Positions 1 to 11,588 are shown, counted from the stretch's first letter. The stretch: 64,000 nt of DNA from Henckelia pumila (GCF_033568475.1 NC_133121.1:134386375-134450374), one strand, 5' to 3'. Notes: generated by a model not told the origin, from the letters alone. A program made the numbers and translations.

Positions 1-430
1 AAAGCATACTAGAGCAAAGAAATGAATGCACAACTCAGAGACACGACGACTTGAGGTTGCGTGTAGGTTGCGATCGCGTGACAGGAGCGCAACACCTACA
101 CATTCCCTCATGCAGCAGCCTCTCGACACAACATGACTTTCATGTCCACTACCCCATCCCAAATACCAAGATATTTAAGTGTCACTTGAAACCCAAGGTC
201 TAAATATATATGATATCCAATCATACAACTCTAGAAATCCTGCAGGCTACAAAAATTAAAATTTTCGTACTTACCCACATGTGCAACTGTGTAAATCCCA
301 TCCTAGTTTCATTTTTCTTTTTCTTTTTTGTTTGGAAAGCTTCAGGATACACTGCAAAAAAAAAAACATACAATAAATTCTCACAAGTTTATACCAAAAA
401 TGAAAATTAAACCATGGTTCATATTATTAC

Positions 431-499
431 CTTTGATATTAACATTCGTCGAAAGACCAGGAAGATTATGTTCGATACCCGGAGAGTTTCGTTTACAAC
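431..499 (-). pseudogene. Cytochrome P450 exon fragment
   Basis: A 69-nt segment between an AG acceptor (501-500) and a GTAATA donor reads VVNETLRVSNIIFLVFRR. It resembles the K-helix exon (ExxR motif ETLR) of CYP85-clan P450s such as the brassinosteroid CYP90/CYP724 group. No neighbouring P450 exons are present. It shares the strand of the peptidase fragment, fitting capture of several genes by the same element. The family assignment rests on one short exon. Confidence 0.45.
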
Positions 500-831
500 C
501 TGAAAAACATGAGAGTGATCAAGTCTTAATGAAGTGCTGGTAGAAAGCAATGCAAGTTTTAATACTTAGAATGAGGTTATGATATGGTGGTTTTCATAAA
601 ATTACACAAAATATTGCTGCATGAACTTATGATATAGTCGTTTTCATGAAACTAAAACAGCCAAAAGACTTCATGGAAATAAAATTTTACTGATCAAGGC
701 TTATTCAAAATAATCAGGATTAACATCAAAGTAGTAGTTGGTGTGTTCAGATAATGTAAATTCATTTGTGCTGCCTCCATGCTAAAAAAGACGATAATAA
801 TATAGGAAAAAGTATTTTTGGAGTAAAAATA

Positions 832-888
832 CCTAAAAGCTAGCTCTTCTATGATTCTATCTGGTGCATCAGACATAGAAACAACACA
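832..888 (-). pseudogene. Unidentified exon-like fragment
   Basis: Between a TTTCCAG acceptor and a GTATTTTT donor the minus strand reads CVVSMSDAPDRIIEELAFR without a stop. Splice-like edges and protein-like composition suggest another captured exon. I do not recognise the family. Confidence 0.3.
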
Positions 889-986
889 ACCTGGAAATGT
901 AGACATCAAAACTAAATTCATGGTTTACTGCCATAGATAAACAAGGACAATAATTTAATCTTGAGAAAGAAAATTTAATCAATTAC

Positions 987-1735
987 CTCACTGATGTATT
1001 TGGAGTAACTATCCTCCTCTGGATACTTTTCACTTGCATAAAAAAGCATATGCTCTGAACCATGTAATATCAAGGCAAAGTTATCACAAACACATCATGG
1101 AAGAATACTATCATTAGAGTTTCATAGCAATCCAAAGAATGCAAAATGATAAGAGTATTTTAACTGAAAAATATGGCTTCTCTGATCATGAAGGCTCAAA
1201 GATGAAGAAAAAAAACCACTTCTTACTTACTGAATGCAAGTATAACCTAACTCATTAGATGCCATGCTTCAAATTACAATAAAGAGCCTGAATAAAACAG
1301 AGAGATTTGTAGTCAACTGGGCACATAGTGTTAAATTCTATTAAATCATAACATATTCATGATCCTTCGAAGTAACAAACAAAATAGGCAATGGGTTCTC
1401 TCCCTATTTTCTCTAGAAATTCCTTTCTTTTCTCCCAAGATTTCCACGTTTCACAAACCTGTTATGTTTCTTAATAATGTATCACATAAACAAAAAAAAA
1501 GATTAATAATGTTTTACTAATTAGTTTTCTGTTTAAAAAATAAATAAAACTGAAGGTTTCTACTAAATTGCCTTTTCTTTTGCTTGTTGGAATCGGCAAA
1601 ATGAAAGCACAAAAATTCAAATCATCATTCTTCACAAGACAGAAATATCATTCAATCTTCATTACCCAAAAAATGGGCCAGGCCTTCGAGTCCCTGAGGA
1701 TCACTGAAAGAAACAACAAGAACGTCCATGGACAC
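987..1735 (-). pseudogene. M16 insulinase-like metallopeptidase fragment, two exons
   Basis: On the minus strand, 1735..1666 reads FSDPQGLEGLAHFL and 1054..987 reads EHMLFYASEKYPEED then SYSKYISE. This matches the N-terminal region of plant insulysin-type M16 peptidases (zinc-metallopeptidase, peroxisomal), including the first part of the zinc motif HFLEH. The two pieces are separated by an intron of 611 bp (1665..1055) with a GT donor and AG acceptor, and the split codon restores Glu exactly. The second piece ends in GAG followed by a GTAAT donor, another genuine exon edge. No further exons of the peptidase follow. It is therefore a genomic (intron-containing) fragment, not a retrocopy. Its place inside a CACTA-like element suggests transduplication. 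Confidence 0.65.
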
Positions 1736-2003
1736 AAAAAAAATTGCATTTTTCAATAGCGAATGAACTTCATATTGTTTATAGTATTTTAGATTTTAAG
1801 TTTCGTCCGTACTCACAAAGATCATAAAAAAGATACAAAATCAACCAAATCCAGTGACATAAATTCAACAATCAAGATGCAAACAAATTTGGGGATTGTA
1901 AATTGGAATCTTACATCGGAGGCAATAGAATTGCGATCGAACCAGAGATCTTTGAACATAAAATGAGCAATACTAATTTAAAAAAATTGACTTATACTCG
2001 TCG

Positions 2004-2073
2004 ATGCGGAAGCGAAGCCAAAACTGAACCGTAACATCTTCGTTCAATGCGGAAGCGAAGCCAAAACTGAACC
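2004..2073. repeat. 27-bp direct repeat pair
   Basis: The 27-bp unit starting ATGCGGAAGCGAAGCC occurs at 2004-2030 and 2047-2073 (period 43). It lies in DNA that reads on the minus strand like a C/T-rich 5' leader of a plant gene, possibly the captured peptidase gene's own leader. Confidence 0.6.
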
Positions 2074-2224
2074 ATAACACTGTGAAGACGAAATGAAGCG
2101 GAAGAAATTGTAAGTCGGTGAAGAAACCGCAAAAATCAGAAAAAGCAAAAAACGGAAGAGGAGATTGATGAGTATCTTGTGACCAAAAAATCAGAAAAAG
2201 GAACGGAAGCAAATAACTTGAATT

Positions 2225-2470
2225 TAGGTTAGAGTAATAACAGCATGCCGCTTGCTGTTAATAAGCTAGATAATTAACGGCCCTCGGCGTGCCGTTAATA
2301 TTAACTAATAACAGCGTTCGACGTGCTGTTAATAAACTGGAGTATTGACAGCACGCCGCACGATGTTAATACTAAGTTTTGTCGGCACACAAAAAAGTTT
2401 GCTGTAGATAATATTATTAACAGCATGTTTTTAATGTACGCTGTTGATGTCGCGCCGCGAATAATCATTT
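2225..2470. repeat. CACTA subterminal palindromic repeats
   Basis: At least five variants of AACAGCA(T/C)GCCG or its complement TGCTGTTAAT occur in about 240 bp, near 2240, 2280, 2308, 2347 and 2412, many paired as short palindromes. Such arrays bind the TnpA-type transposase in CACTA elements (family knowledge). Confidence 0.6.
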
Positions 2471-2484
2471 TTGTTGTAGTGGTT

Positions 2485-3016
2485 GTTATCTTGGATTATG
2501 AAACGAAACTAGATTACCGTGACGAGGCTCGAAAACCATGTTTTGGAATGTCAAATTATGAGATGAAGTAATGTGAACCATAAAATGGAGTGTTTATTCC
2601 AATAATGTCATCAACCCTTTTTTATCTAAATACATTCTTTTCAATTCCAATAGAAACAATATGTTTTAACTGTATCATACACAATTACGACAATCAACAA
2701 AAGTCGGAGTCAATCATTGTCTCATTTAAGAATTATTTTGAAGGACCCCGTTTTTTAGTCATTTTAATTGTACGGCCTTGTATCTAGATCTTAATTAGCT
2801 AGGGATTTAAGAATTTTGATATGTGATTATCGAAACAAGAAAACAAGAACAACAAACGTTGTAATATCTATGAAGGTTTTTCAAAAAATTTAGAATACAT
2901 TTTTTTTGTTTTCTAATTGTAGGATTTATAATTCATTTAATTTATTTATATTTTATTTATTTATTCAAATGATCATACTTACAAATTTTATTATTCATTT
3001 ATATAAATAATATTCC
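2485..3016. other. AT-rich non-coding DNA, no gene seen
   Basis: No credible coding exon. The stretch lies between the CACTA end and a Helitron-type terminus and may be the body of a non-autonomous Helitron. Confidence 0.4.
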
Positions 3017-3041
3017 GTGCATCGCACATGTGAAATACTAG
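3017..3041 (+). mobile_element. Helitron-type 3' terminus
   Basis: A short hairpin GTGC-ATC-GCAC (3017-3027) is followed 10 nt later by CTAG (3038-3041) and a host T, the classic plant Helitron 3' end. The matching TC 5' end was not found, so the extent of the element (somewhere within 2485-3041) is unknown. Confidence 0.45.
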
Positions 3042-3110
3042 TGATGATAATAATTGACATTTGAAAGTTAAATAGGCCCAATTATAATTAATTTTGTATA
3101 TAATATATAT

Positions 3111-3280
3111 GAGAAATTTTCAGCTGCCCAACCATGTTTTCCCACTTGGTCCGCGACCACTAAAACCCGGTAGTGGGTTTTAGTGATGCAAAAAAAAAAA
3201 AAACCACAAAAACCCACTACCGGGTTTTAGTGGTCGCGGACCAAGTGGGGAAACATGGTTGGGCAGTTGAGCATTCCTCT
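3111..3280. mobile_element. Foldback MITE with ~70-bp arms
   Basis: The left arm (3121-3185) and right arm (3203-3270) are near-perfect inverted repeats (CAGCTGCCCAACCATG against CATGGTTGGGCAGTTG). They are separated only by an A-rich spacer. Weaker complementarity extends to GAGAA/TTCCTC at the edges. Flanking (TA)n DNA makes a TA-type target duplication plausible but unprovable. No coding capacity. Confidence 0.6.
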
Positions 3281-3851
3281 AATATATATATATATATATA
3301 TAATCAATTTTGCTATGCTGCCCACCAATCGTGTCAACCTCTGTGTCCACCATGTATAAAACACTCAACTATATATAATGTATTCGTCTTTGGTTTAATG
3401 ATTTTTTAAGGCTCACTAGATTTAGATGGTGCAGGTATTATGGGTATGATGATGAGGAGGAGGTCCCTACTGGCAATGAAGGCGTATGAGTATGCAGTGC
3501 AGCTAGTACACCCGTGACCGATGCTCAGTTTATGTTCAGTGGTTTTTTTTGAGATTTAAAGCAGTTATTTCCGCACATGTTTTAATATTTTCTCTTTTCA
3601 CAGTTTATTGGTTTTGAAATGTTTTGCGTATGCATGAGTTTTGCGTATGCATGGATTTATGAGAGTATATTATTTAAGTTTTTATGTTACGAATCTTGCA
3701 TGCAAGGATTATAAAAAAAAAATTTAGTAGTAGTATCGGGTCTTTTCAATTGGTATTAAAAACCGAAACGACGATATTGAACTATTTGTTAAACCGAATC
3801 AGAGATTTGTCTGATTCGATTCGATCGATTATTTGGGTTAAATAAGTTTTG
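3281..3851. other. Intergenic DNA, no gene seen
   Basis: Starts with a (TA)n run and continues AT-rich. Short open frames lack family features. Confidence 0.4.
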
Positions 3852-4515
3852 CAAACCTGTAATCAATCCACAATATGCACAAGGGAATAAAAAGAAAGAA
3901 AAATTTGGTGTAACATGTAAGCATTGCAGATGGAAAAATATACATTGACTTATTTATAACCAAAGTCTTGGCAAAGGGACTTTTCCCCAGTTAACCTTAA
4001 AGCGGTGCCAAAGTCTCCTTTGTTGGTTATGTGTATTTGTCCTTCCTCAAAGCGGTGTCAAAATGATTCGTCCAAGTACCTTCAAGATAGCAAGCATCAT
4101 GGCTAGTGGGCGGAAGGTAGGGCTTGTTGTCCCAACATTGATGAGCATTTATCGAGGCCTCAACAAAATTGTTGTTTCTTTAAATCCATCCCGTGCATGT
4201 ACAACTTTTCCTGCACACTTCATCTATGGTTGGCTTGCGCATTACTTTAAAACTCACATCCAAATTTGGCAAGGAGTACGTGGCCCAAAAATCGTGAGCT
4301 TTTTCGGTGTAGGGAATGCTAAACATTATGATTCAATTGAAGCTCCCAAGAGAATTCACAAAGGAGATTTGCACACCTCTAATCAATCCACAATATCCAT
4401 GAGGGAATAAAAAGAAAGAAAAAGTTGGTGTAACATGTAAGCACTGTAGATGGAAAAATATACATTGACTTATTCATAACCAAAGTCTTGGAAAAGAGAC
4501 TTTTTCCCCAAGACC
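3852..4515. repeat. ~140-bp direct repeats flanking a plant-mobile-domain fragment
   Basis: The segment from about 3852 to 3995 recurs at about 4375 to 4510 with roughly 90 percent identity by eye (both contain TAATCAATCCACAATAT and GGAAAAATATACATTGACTT). A coding remnant lies between the copies. The right copy was the insertion target of the LINE. The pair could be terminal repeats of a small retroelement or a local duplication. Confidence 0.6.
4063..4410 (+). pseudogene. Plant mobile domain (PMD/MAIN-like) fragment
   Basis: An open frame of 115 codons contains PTLMSIYRGLNKI, FPAHFIYGWLAHYFKTH and GPKIVSFFGVGNAKHYD. This resembles the plant mobile domain found in MAIN-like proteins and in some plant transposons. 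Only part of the domain is present and there is no adjacent exon, so I treat it as a remnant. The frame runs into the right-hand direct repeat, where it ends. Confidence 0.5.
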
Positions 4516-5013
4516 ATATCAAAAAATACGTTTAGAGAGAGAATTTCTCTCATTTCTCTCCCCTTGAGAAATAATGTATGTTTCTGAGTTGTGAAGGCTG
4601 ATACTTAACATTCACGACCGTGCTCGCTCTGGTGGTGGACAGCGACGGTGGCTTTTCCCGGCCGGCTAGGGTTCCGACATAAATTGCGGTGGTGACTTTT
4701 CCGGCGAGGTTGGGTTTCAAAATTCAAATTTTGAATTTCCCGCGCTTCGCTCATTCTTGCTTCTGCATGGACTGTGTGGTTTTCTTTACTTCTGCTGTGC
4801 ATGATGGGTTAGATCAAAGGAGATTTGTTTGCTTTGAGGTATTTCATTTCATCTTCTGCTTTGTCGAGGTATTTGGCTCTTGGGCTTGTTTTGCTTCTTG
4901 TGTGCCTCTATCTCGTGTGTTGTCTTCTTGAGGTGGATGATTGTAGTTGGTGGGAGGTACAAATCTATCGGGTTCGTTCGCTCTTTGCCGTTGTGTGGAT
5001 AGTGTTTGAAGTA

Positions 5014-6471
5014 ATGTCTGAACCAAAGAAATCTGTGGGTTCTAGCCTGGAGGGTACTGACTACATAGTCCCAGAGCTCTGTAATGACATAGAGGCTGGT
5101 ATAGATACTGAAATGAATCTGAAAAAGGGTGATACAGGTCCGGATAACCATCGTGGCGATGGACATTCCAAGAAACAGCGCTAATTGACACCTTTTGCAA
5201 ATTTGTTCAAATCCAATCGGTTCTCGGGGAAAAATCAGAAGTTGGAATTTGTGGAGTTTGATGCTCAAGATGATATTCACTTTGATTATGATGTTATTGA
5301 CTTGGTGGACCAAGCTTTTGGCATCTGTTTACTTGGATTTGTCGTTGGAGGGCGACCACCTACTCCAGCTCTAGTAGACCTTGTTCGGAGATGGGGTGAG
5401 GGCATACAATTCCAAACTTATGAATCGAGATGGATTGTTTTCACCTTCCCGGATATGAGTGCTCGGGAGCGTATTATTCATGGAGGGAATAATATGGTTT
5501 ATGGATTTCATCTTTACTTGAAAGAAATACCGCGTTGCTTTCGATTCCGAGAGGAGGACATGATTGGGATACCTACATGGGTCCAATTCCATGGGCTGCC
5601 CCCGGACTGCTGGAATGCTCATATCTTGAGTAGATTGGCTTCGAGAATTGGCATCCCCATAAATTCGGATATGCTCACTAGTGGTAGGAAACGAACTCGT
5701 TTTTCCCGAGTGTTGGTGGAAATGGATCTCGGGAAAGAACATCAAATTGAGAGTTTGAATGTTAGCTTACCATTTGGCAGAGTGGAAGTGAAGGTTGTCT
5801 ATGAAAACAATCAATTGATTTGTGAGAATTGCAAGCGGGTGGGACATGCCACGAGCACTTGTGGAGTTGAGATTGTGCATGTGGAAACACATCGAAAACA
5901 AAGTGCTGGAGAATACCGGAATGTTCGGTCAAAGAGTGTAGTGTGGAGAAAGATAGGGCATAGAGGTAGATCCTCATTTCCTAAGTCTAGGATTTCTGCT
6001 GGCCCATCCAAGGAGGAGGTTGTCCATAACTCCAATAACACTACTGCTCTTGATGGGAAAGTCGGAGGGGAAGTTCCATTAGCCGATAGTGGTGAAGAGG
6101 TACCACAAGAATCGTCAATCGACAAAGGGGAAGGATTATTGATTGAGGAAAAGCCGATTGTGGAGTCTTTAGGAGAGGGGCCATCCAAGAGCCATGATGG
6201 AATTGGCAGTGAGGATGAACGAGAATTTAAGGAGGTGATCAACAAGAAGAAACAAAAGAAAGCAAGTAAAAAAAGTAAGATAAAGGATATGAACAAACCA
6301 AGTTCTTCGAATGGCAACAAGTATTTGGAGGAGAATAATATGGAGGGTAAAATACCAACAAAACCTACCAAAAAGGGTGGAGTAGGGGGCAATATCAAGA
6401 AGAAAGAGAAAAACAAAGGTAATAAGAATGGACATGGTGTTGGGGGCTCGAGTAAATCAAGTTGTTTATGA
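5014..6471 (+). pseudogene. LINE ORF1: DUF4283/zinc-knuckle protein
   Basis: The frame starts at ATG 5014 (MSEPKKSVG) and runs to TGA 6469-6471, broken by one in-frame TAA at 5182-5184; that would leave about 485 codons. The N-terminal half is the DUF4283-type RNA-binding region (LGFVVGGRPPT, WVQFHGLPPDCWN). A CX2CX4HX4C knuckle follows (CENCKRVGHATSTC, encoded near 5820-5865), then a long basic, Lys- and Gly-rich tail. ORF1 proteins of plant L1 elements package element RNA. The stop overlaps the ORF2 start in ATGA, suggesting coupled translation in the active ancestor. Confidence 0.8.
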
Positions 6472-8822
6472 AGATTACATCTTGGAATATAAGGGGATTC
6501 CACAAGCCCCTAAAGCAAAAGAGTGTTTCTGCATATATGAACACTCAGCATGTGGATGTATTTGGTTTATTGGAGACTAAATTGGATGATAAGGAGATAA
6601 AAAATTTGATGAGAATTCGGTTCATGGGAAAAAAAATTGGTCAAATGTGCAAATTTGTGCCAAGAGTCGTATCCTAGTAATTTGGAACCCAAAGACGGTG
6701 AAAGTTTATGTATGTGGTGTGGGTATTCAATTTCTGCATGTCCGTATCTCTTGTCTAAGAACTAAGGTAGTGATATTCACTATATTTGTATATGGGTTAA
6801 ATAATCGAGTTCAAAGAAGAACTCTTTGGGATGAAATTTGTAGTTTTGGACGAAATCTCTTGGAGCCTTGGATGGTTATTGGGGACTTCAATAATGTTCT
6901 TTACTCGGAAGAAAATTTAGGAGGACTCATGGTGCGGAACAGTGATATCAAGGATTTTGGGGATTGCGTGCAAGAATTAAACTTGGTGGAAATGGCGTAC
7001 TCGGGTAATAAATTCACTTGGATGAGCCCTAGTGTTCGTTGCAAGTTAGACCGTGTCATGATTAACACGGCTTGGCTTAGGGGAAATTTTGGAGCTAAGA
7101 CCGAGTTTATAGCCCCCGAAAGTATCTCGGATCACTCTCTTGGGGTTGTTTCTTTTGCTAATACAATAGTGAAGCAACCTAAGCCGTTTAAATTCTTTAA
7201 TATGTGGACCTTGAGTGACAATTTTTTGGAGGTGGTCAAGAAGTATTGGGTGTTTCCTGGTGGTGGGACAAAGCAGTTTATGTTAAAAGAGAAGTTGGGA
7301 AGATTAAAAGCCCCTCTTAAAAAGTTGAACAATGTTGAATTTGGTCATATCTCTTCCCGTGCGCGGATAGCAAGAGATAACCTTTGTGCTATCCAAAACC
7401 ATATTTTGAATGGTGGTATTATGGAGGACGGTTATAGCAATACTAGAAAGAAAGCTGAAAAACTATTGGAGGCAGAGAGCCTTTTTCTTGCACAAAAACT
7501 TAGAGGGGATTATATTCGGCAAGGTGACAGATGCACCAAGTTCTTCTATGATATCATCCGGAGAAATCAAGCTCGAAATTCAATTACTTGCATTCGGAAT
7601 TGTGATGGCGTGGTTGTAGAGGATCCAAACTTGATTGCGAATGTGTTTGTTCAACACTTTAGCAATCTATTGGAAATTCCTGGTCATAGGATGAATAATG
7701 ATATGGTGGCCTTGGAGTGTGGACAAAAAGTTGCAATTGACTCCCATTCGGACCTTGTAGCCCCAGTGACTATGGAGGAAGTAAAAGAAGCTTTCTTTGA
7801 CATTGATATTGAAAAAGCCCCTGGACCAGATGGATTTGGATCTTTATTCTTTAAAAAATGTTGGGATTAGATTGGCATTGATGTCTTCGAAGCTATTGAG
7901 GAGTTCTTCAAATATGGTAAACTCCTAAAATAATGGAATCATGCTTCAATTGTCTTAGTACCAAAAAAAGAAGGGGCGATGGAAGTCCATGAGTATAGGC
8001 CAATTTCGTGTTGCTCGGTTTTCTACAAAGCAATTTCGAAAATATTGGCCAAGAGGCTGAAGAAGGTGATTGGGACCCTTATTGATCCAACACAAGCAGT
8101 ATTCATTCAGGAAAGATCTGTTGTTGACAATATCCATCTCGCACAAGAACTTTTAAGAGGGTATAGAAGGAAGAATTCTTCGGCCAAGTGCACAATGAAA
8201 ATTGACCTCCAAAAAGCTTATGACATGGTGGATTGGGGATTTATGAGGGACACTTTGAGTGGACTGAATTTTCCACAACAGTTCATTGATTGGGTTATGG
8301 AATGTGTCACTACTACCTCGTATTCTATAACTATTGAGGGACAACTTCATGGCTTTTTCAAGGGGAAACGTGGTTTGAGACAAGGAGATCCACTATCACC
8401 ATTACTGTTCACTTTGTGTCTTGAGGTGCTGTCCCGAATGATTAGACTTATGGCTAACAACCCAATCTTCAAATACCATCCGAGGTATAGGAGACTCCAT
8501 ATCACACACTTGGCTTATGTGAATGACTTGTTATTATTCACTCGGGGTGATCACCATAGCATTTCATTGATGTTCGATTGTCTTAAGCGATTTGGAGACA
8601 CATCAGGGGTGAGAATTAACTTGGCAAAATCAAATATTTTCTTGGCAGGTGTGGACACGGATGAGAAAGAGATTATTCTTAGTTCCTTGGATATCAATGA
8701 AGGAGTATTACCAATCAGATATCTTGGCATTCTACTGTATTCCTCTCGATTGAGGGCTTCGGATTTTGGAACTCTACTTGATGCTATCAGAAGAAAGATT
8801 ATGTCCTGGCCATCTCATACTC
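6468..8822 (+). pseudogene. LINE ORF2, 5' part: endonuclease and reverse transcriptase
   Basis: It starts at ATG 6468, overlapping the ORF1 stop. Frame 1 to about 6662 gives SWNIRGFHKPLKQKSV, the apurinic-endonuclease start. A frameshift near 6650 moves the reading to a second frame ending at TAG 7868. That frame holds the rest of the endonuclease (VIGDFNNVL, SDHSLG) and the start of the RT. Another in-frame stop lies at 7931. From 7979 the RT continues: YRPISCCSVFYKAISK, KIDLQKAYDMVDW and RQGDPLSPLLFTL. The catalytic block reads LAYVNDLLLF where family members have FADD, so the first Asp is lost. The gypsy insertion ends the frame at 8822. Confidence 0.8.
8818..8822 (+). repeat. Target-site duplication TACTC, left copy
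   Basis: TACTC immediately precedes the left LTR and recurs at 19098-19102 right after the other LTR, the exact 5-bp duplication expected for Ty3/gypsy integration. Confidence 0.9.
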
Positions 8823-11535
8823 TGAAACATCCTAGACTTATAAATTTCTAAAATGCGGAAAATTTAAAAATTTTTCTTTTTCTTTTAATTTTAAAATAAA
8901 TACTAAGTAAAATATTTATATATATATATATATATATATACATATATGCCCATACATATATGTACAACCATAAAAGAGATTTAAAAAATTTAATAAATAA
9001 TCATGCAACATAAAAATAATTACTAAAGCGTCTGAATCATGCAATACTTAAAATAATTCAAAACAATTTAATCAACAGTGCATACCCTAAAAAGTTGCAT
9101 AAAAATAATACTTAAATCTCAACACTGGAATAAAATCTTCAAATAAAATAGTGTTTAAAATATTCATGCATAGACCACTAGCACGATGCAGACTACGGTC
9201 ACGGGGCCACTGCAGCTCCGCTCATACGTCCTCACCACCGGTAGGGGTAACTTGCTCCTCTACGTACTCACCTGCACCATATCAGTGTAGTGAGCCTAGA
9301 GGCCCAACATGCATACTAACAAGGGTTTAAAATAATTTAATACACTTTCATACATAATACTTAACCTATAAATGCATGAGCATGCCTCCAAAAATAATAA
9401 CATAATTGTTGCTTAAAGAAATCACTGAATTATACGTAACATACATAATATCATACATACTTGAGTTGTTGAGCACTTATTTTCTTAACATCGAATGGTC
9501 CTATCCGTAAGTATGACCCATACTTATAGTGCGACTGATCAGTCTAAGAAACCATCGTACGAGGCTGGTGGCGAACCACCCATACATAAATGGCAGAAAC
9601 TGCCCATACATAAATGGCCACACTACTTCAATTTCCACCTAAAATATTTTATTTGCTCAACCATAGAACTTCAATCATAGCATAAAAATTGATTTCATGA
9701 ATGCATGTACTTTAAATAAATTGTGTGTCCTTCATATATATTTAATTTAAAGTTCTTACTAACATATAAATATTAAATTACTTCAAGGCATAAAAATAAT
9801 TAAATATATATTCAGGACACATGCAATTTTCTCATGGATGGTCTTGGACTGCTGGCCCTAACACTCAAGCCCATTTACTTAAATCTGGCCCATTAACACT
9901 GAAACTGGCCCAATAACATACTTAAGCCCAATAAAATTTATTCTAAGCCCAATTAAATAATTAAAGCCCATTAAAACACTCTAGGCCCAATAACAACTTA
10001 AATTGGCCCAATGGGCCCAAAAAGCCCAAAGACTGGCCCAATAACTTTCATGGGTCCTAAAGCCCATAAAGATTAGTGGGCCCACTTAATTAAATTAATT
10101 AAGCCCACATAAAATTAAACATAACCCAAAATAATATTTAAAAGTGGCCCATACATTAATTAAATCTAGTAGTCCACATAAAAACCCATTAACTTATTAA
10201 TTCATTTAAAATTAAAATACCCGAGCCCGGCCCACCGAACCCGGACCCGGACCACCTGACCCGACCCTAGACCTACCAGACCCGACCCTGACCCCAAGCC
10301 CCGACCCAGCACCCCAGCCCAACCCAAAACCCGAACCCCCCCCCCCTAGCCCTTCTACCCGCTGCGCGAGCAGCAGCCCTTTAAGGGCTGCTGCCGCCTT
10401 GCTCCGGCCATGGCCGGCCGAAGCGCCGCCGGCAGGACCTTCCCAGGGTCCTGCCGGTCCTAACCCAGGTCACACCCCGCTGGTCCATGGCCCTGCGTGG
10501 ACCAGCCGAGCCCTCTTCCCCATAACCCTAATCTGCAACCACCTAGGACCAACACATGAACCCCTTCGAACCTAGCCCATTCCAGCCTGAACCGTCTGAC
10601 CCCAACCGACCCTAAGGCCCCCTAGGACACCTCTGGACCGAGCCATCAGCCTTAGACCAATCCATATCCAAAAAAACGTGAACATGAAACAAACATGGAA
10701 AAATTCGAACCCTTCAAACCATTTTCTGAAAAAAATTTTGAAAGTTTTAATGCATACACAAATCACACAATTATAAAACTGATAGGCACGAAAAAGTTGA
10801 AAGAAATTCATGCCTTTCACCGAAAATGGAGAGAAAAACGGGCGTGAGACGACTCCGGGACGACGGGACGATGAACGACCAAGTTTGAAGCTTGAAGAAC
10901 CGCGGCTATGGCTTCCTAAGGGTTTCTGTCAATGGAGTAGAGGAAGAGAGGTTGAGGTAGACGCTCGGTTGAGAGAAAAGGGGAATGAGGCGTGGAAAGG
11001 GGGTTTGGGCGCTTAGTTTGGTAGATTAGGATTATAATTTAGGTAGATAATATGTTAATAACTAATTAGGAGATATTAACAACCTAAAAAGATCTCCTAA
11101 CTAATTTAAATACTAGCTAACTTAATAAAATATTTAAATCCCGAAATAAAGAATTAAGGGAATTTTAAAGATAATAAAAAGTCATTAAAATGGCTTAATT
11201 TGGATAAAAATGGACTCCTAAAATTATATAAAATTAAATACTTAAAATTTTGAGATAATAAAACTCAAAATAATATTTTAGGACTCTAAAAAGGCTCATG
11301 AAATAAATTGGATAGAAAGTTGTCATCTCGTCCGTCCCTGGTCCCGTCTACGCGATCAAATAATTAAAATATTGAAAATCATAAAAATTACTAATTATGG
11401 GTTAAATGCTTAAAAATAAATTAAATCATGCACAAATAATTCACATAATTATTTAACCCATAAATCTAAAATTTAAATAATTAAATATCCTAATTATGCA
11501 TGCGGATTTACGTATTTAAAATACCGGGTGTTACA
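8823..11535 (-). repeat. 3' LTR of the gypsy element
   Basis: 2,713 bp, matching 16398-19097 almost throughout. The length difference is mostly a longer (TA)n run near 8920-8940 and one- or two-base indels. It contains many GGCCCA/TGGGCC motifs (9890-10150) and a GC-rich block (10210-10620). Small open frames inside it are identical in both LTRs and show no family features. Confidence 0.93.
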
Positions 11536-11557
11536 ATTCTCCCCCCCCCCCCCCCCT
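11536..11557 (-). other. Polypurine tract
   Basis: A run of about 16 G followed by AGAAT (minus strand) abuts the 3' LTR, the expected second-strand primer position. Confidence 0.85.
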
Positions 11558-11588
11558 AAATTGAATTTCGTCCTCGAAATTAAAGTAC

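Larger units (their letters stand above)
1..2481 (-). mobile_element. CACTA-like transposon end with captured gene fragments
   Basis: Read on the minus strand, the element starts at 2481 with CACTACAACAAAAATG, the typical terminal motif of plant CACTA (En/Spm) elements. The adjoining 2225-2470 is packed with subterminal palindromic units of the TTAACAGC...GCTGTTAA type, in both orientations, as expected for transposase-binding subterminal repeats. The other terminus was not found, so the element either runs off the window start or is truncated. Downstream of the end lie pieces of ordinary plant genes with intact splice sites (1666-1735, 987-1054, 431-499). No transposase is visible. That everything from 1 to 2481 belongs to one element is inference. 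Confidence 0.55.

Noticed and set aside
1973-2212. 79-codon minus-strand frame
   Set aside because: Low-complexity Phe/Leu-rich reading of what looks like a C/T-rich leader; it contains the 27-bp direct repeat and lacks family features.
5371-6503. Minus-strand frames of 124 and 230 codons
   Set aside because: Antisense of LINE ORF1; they show no family features, while the plus strand has clear DUF4283 and a zinc knuckle.
10572-11016. Open frames of 82 and 68 codons (also at 18134-18578)
   Set aside because: They lie within the LTRs and are duplicated only because the LTRs are; no protein family recognised.
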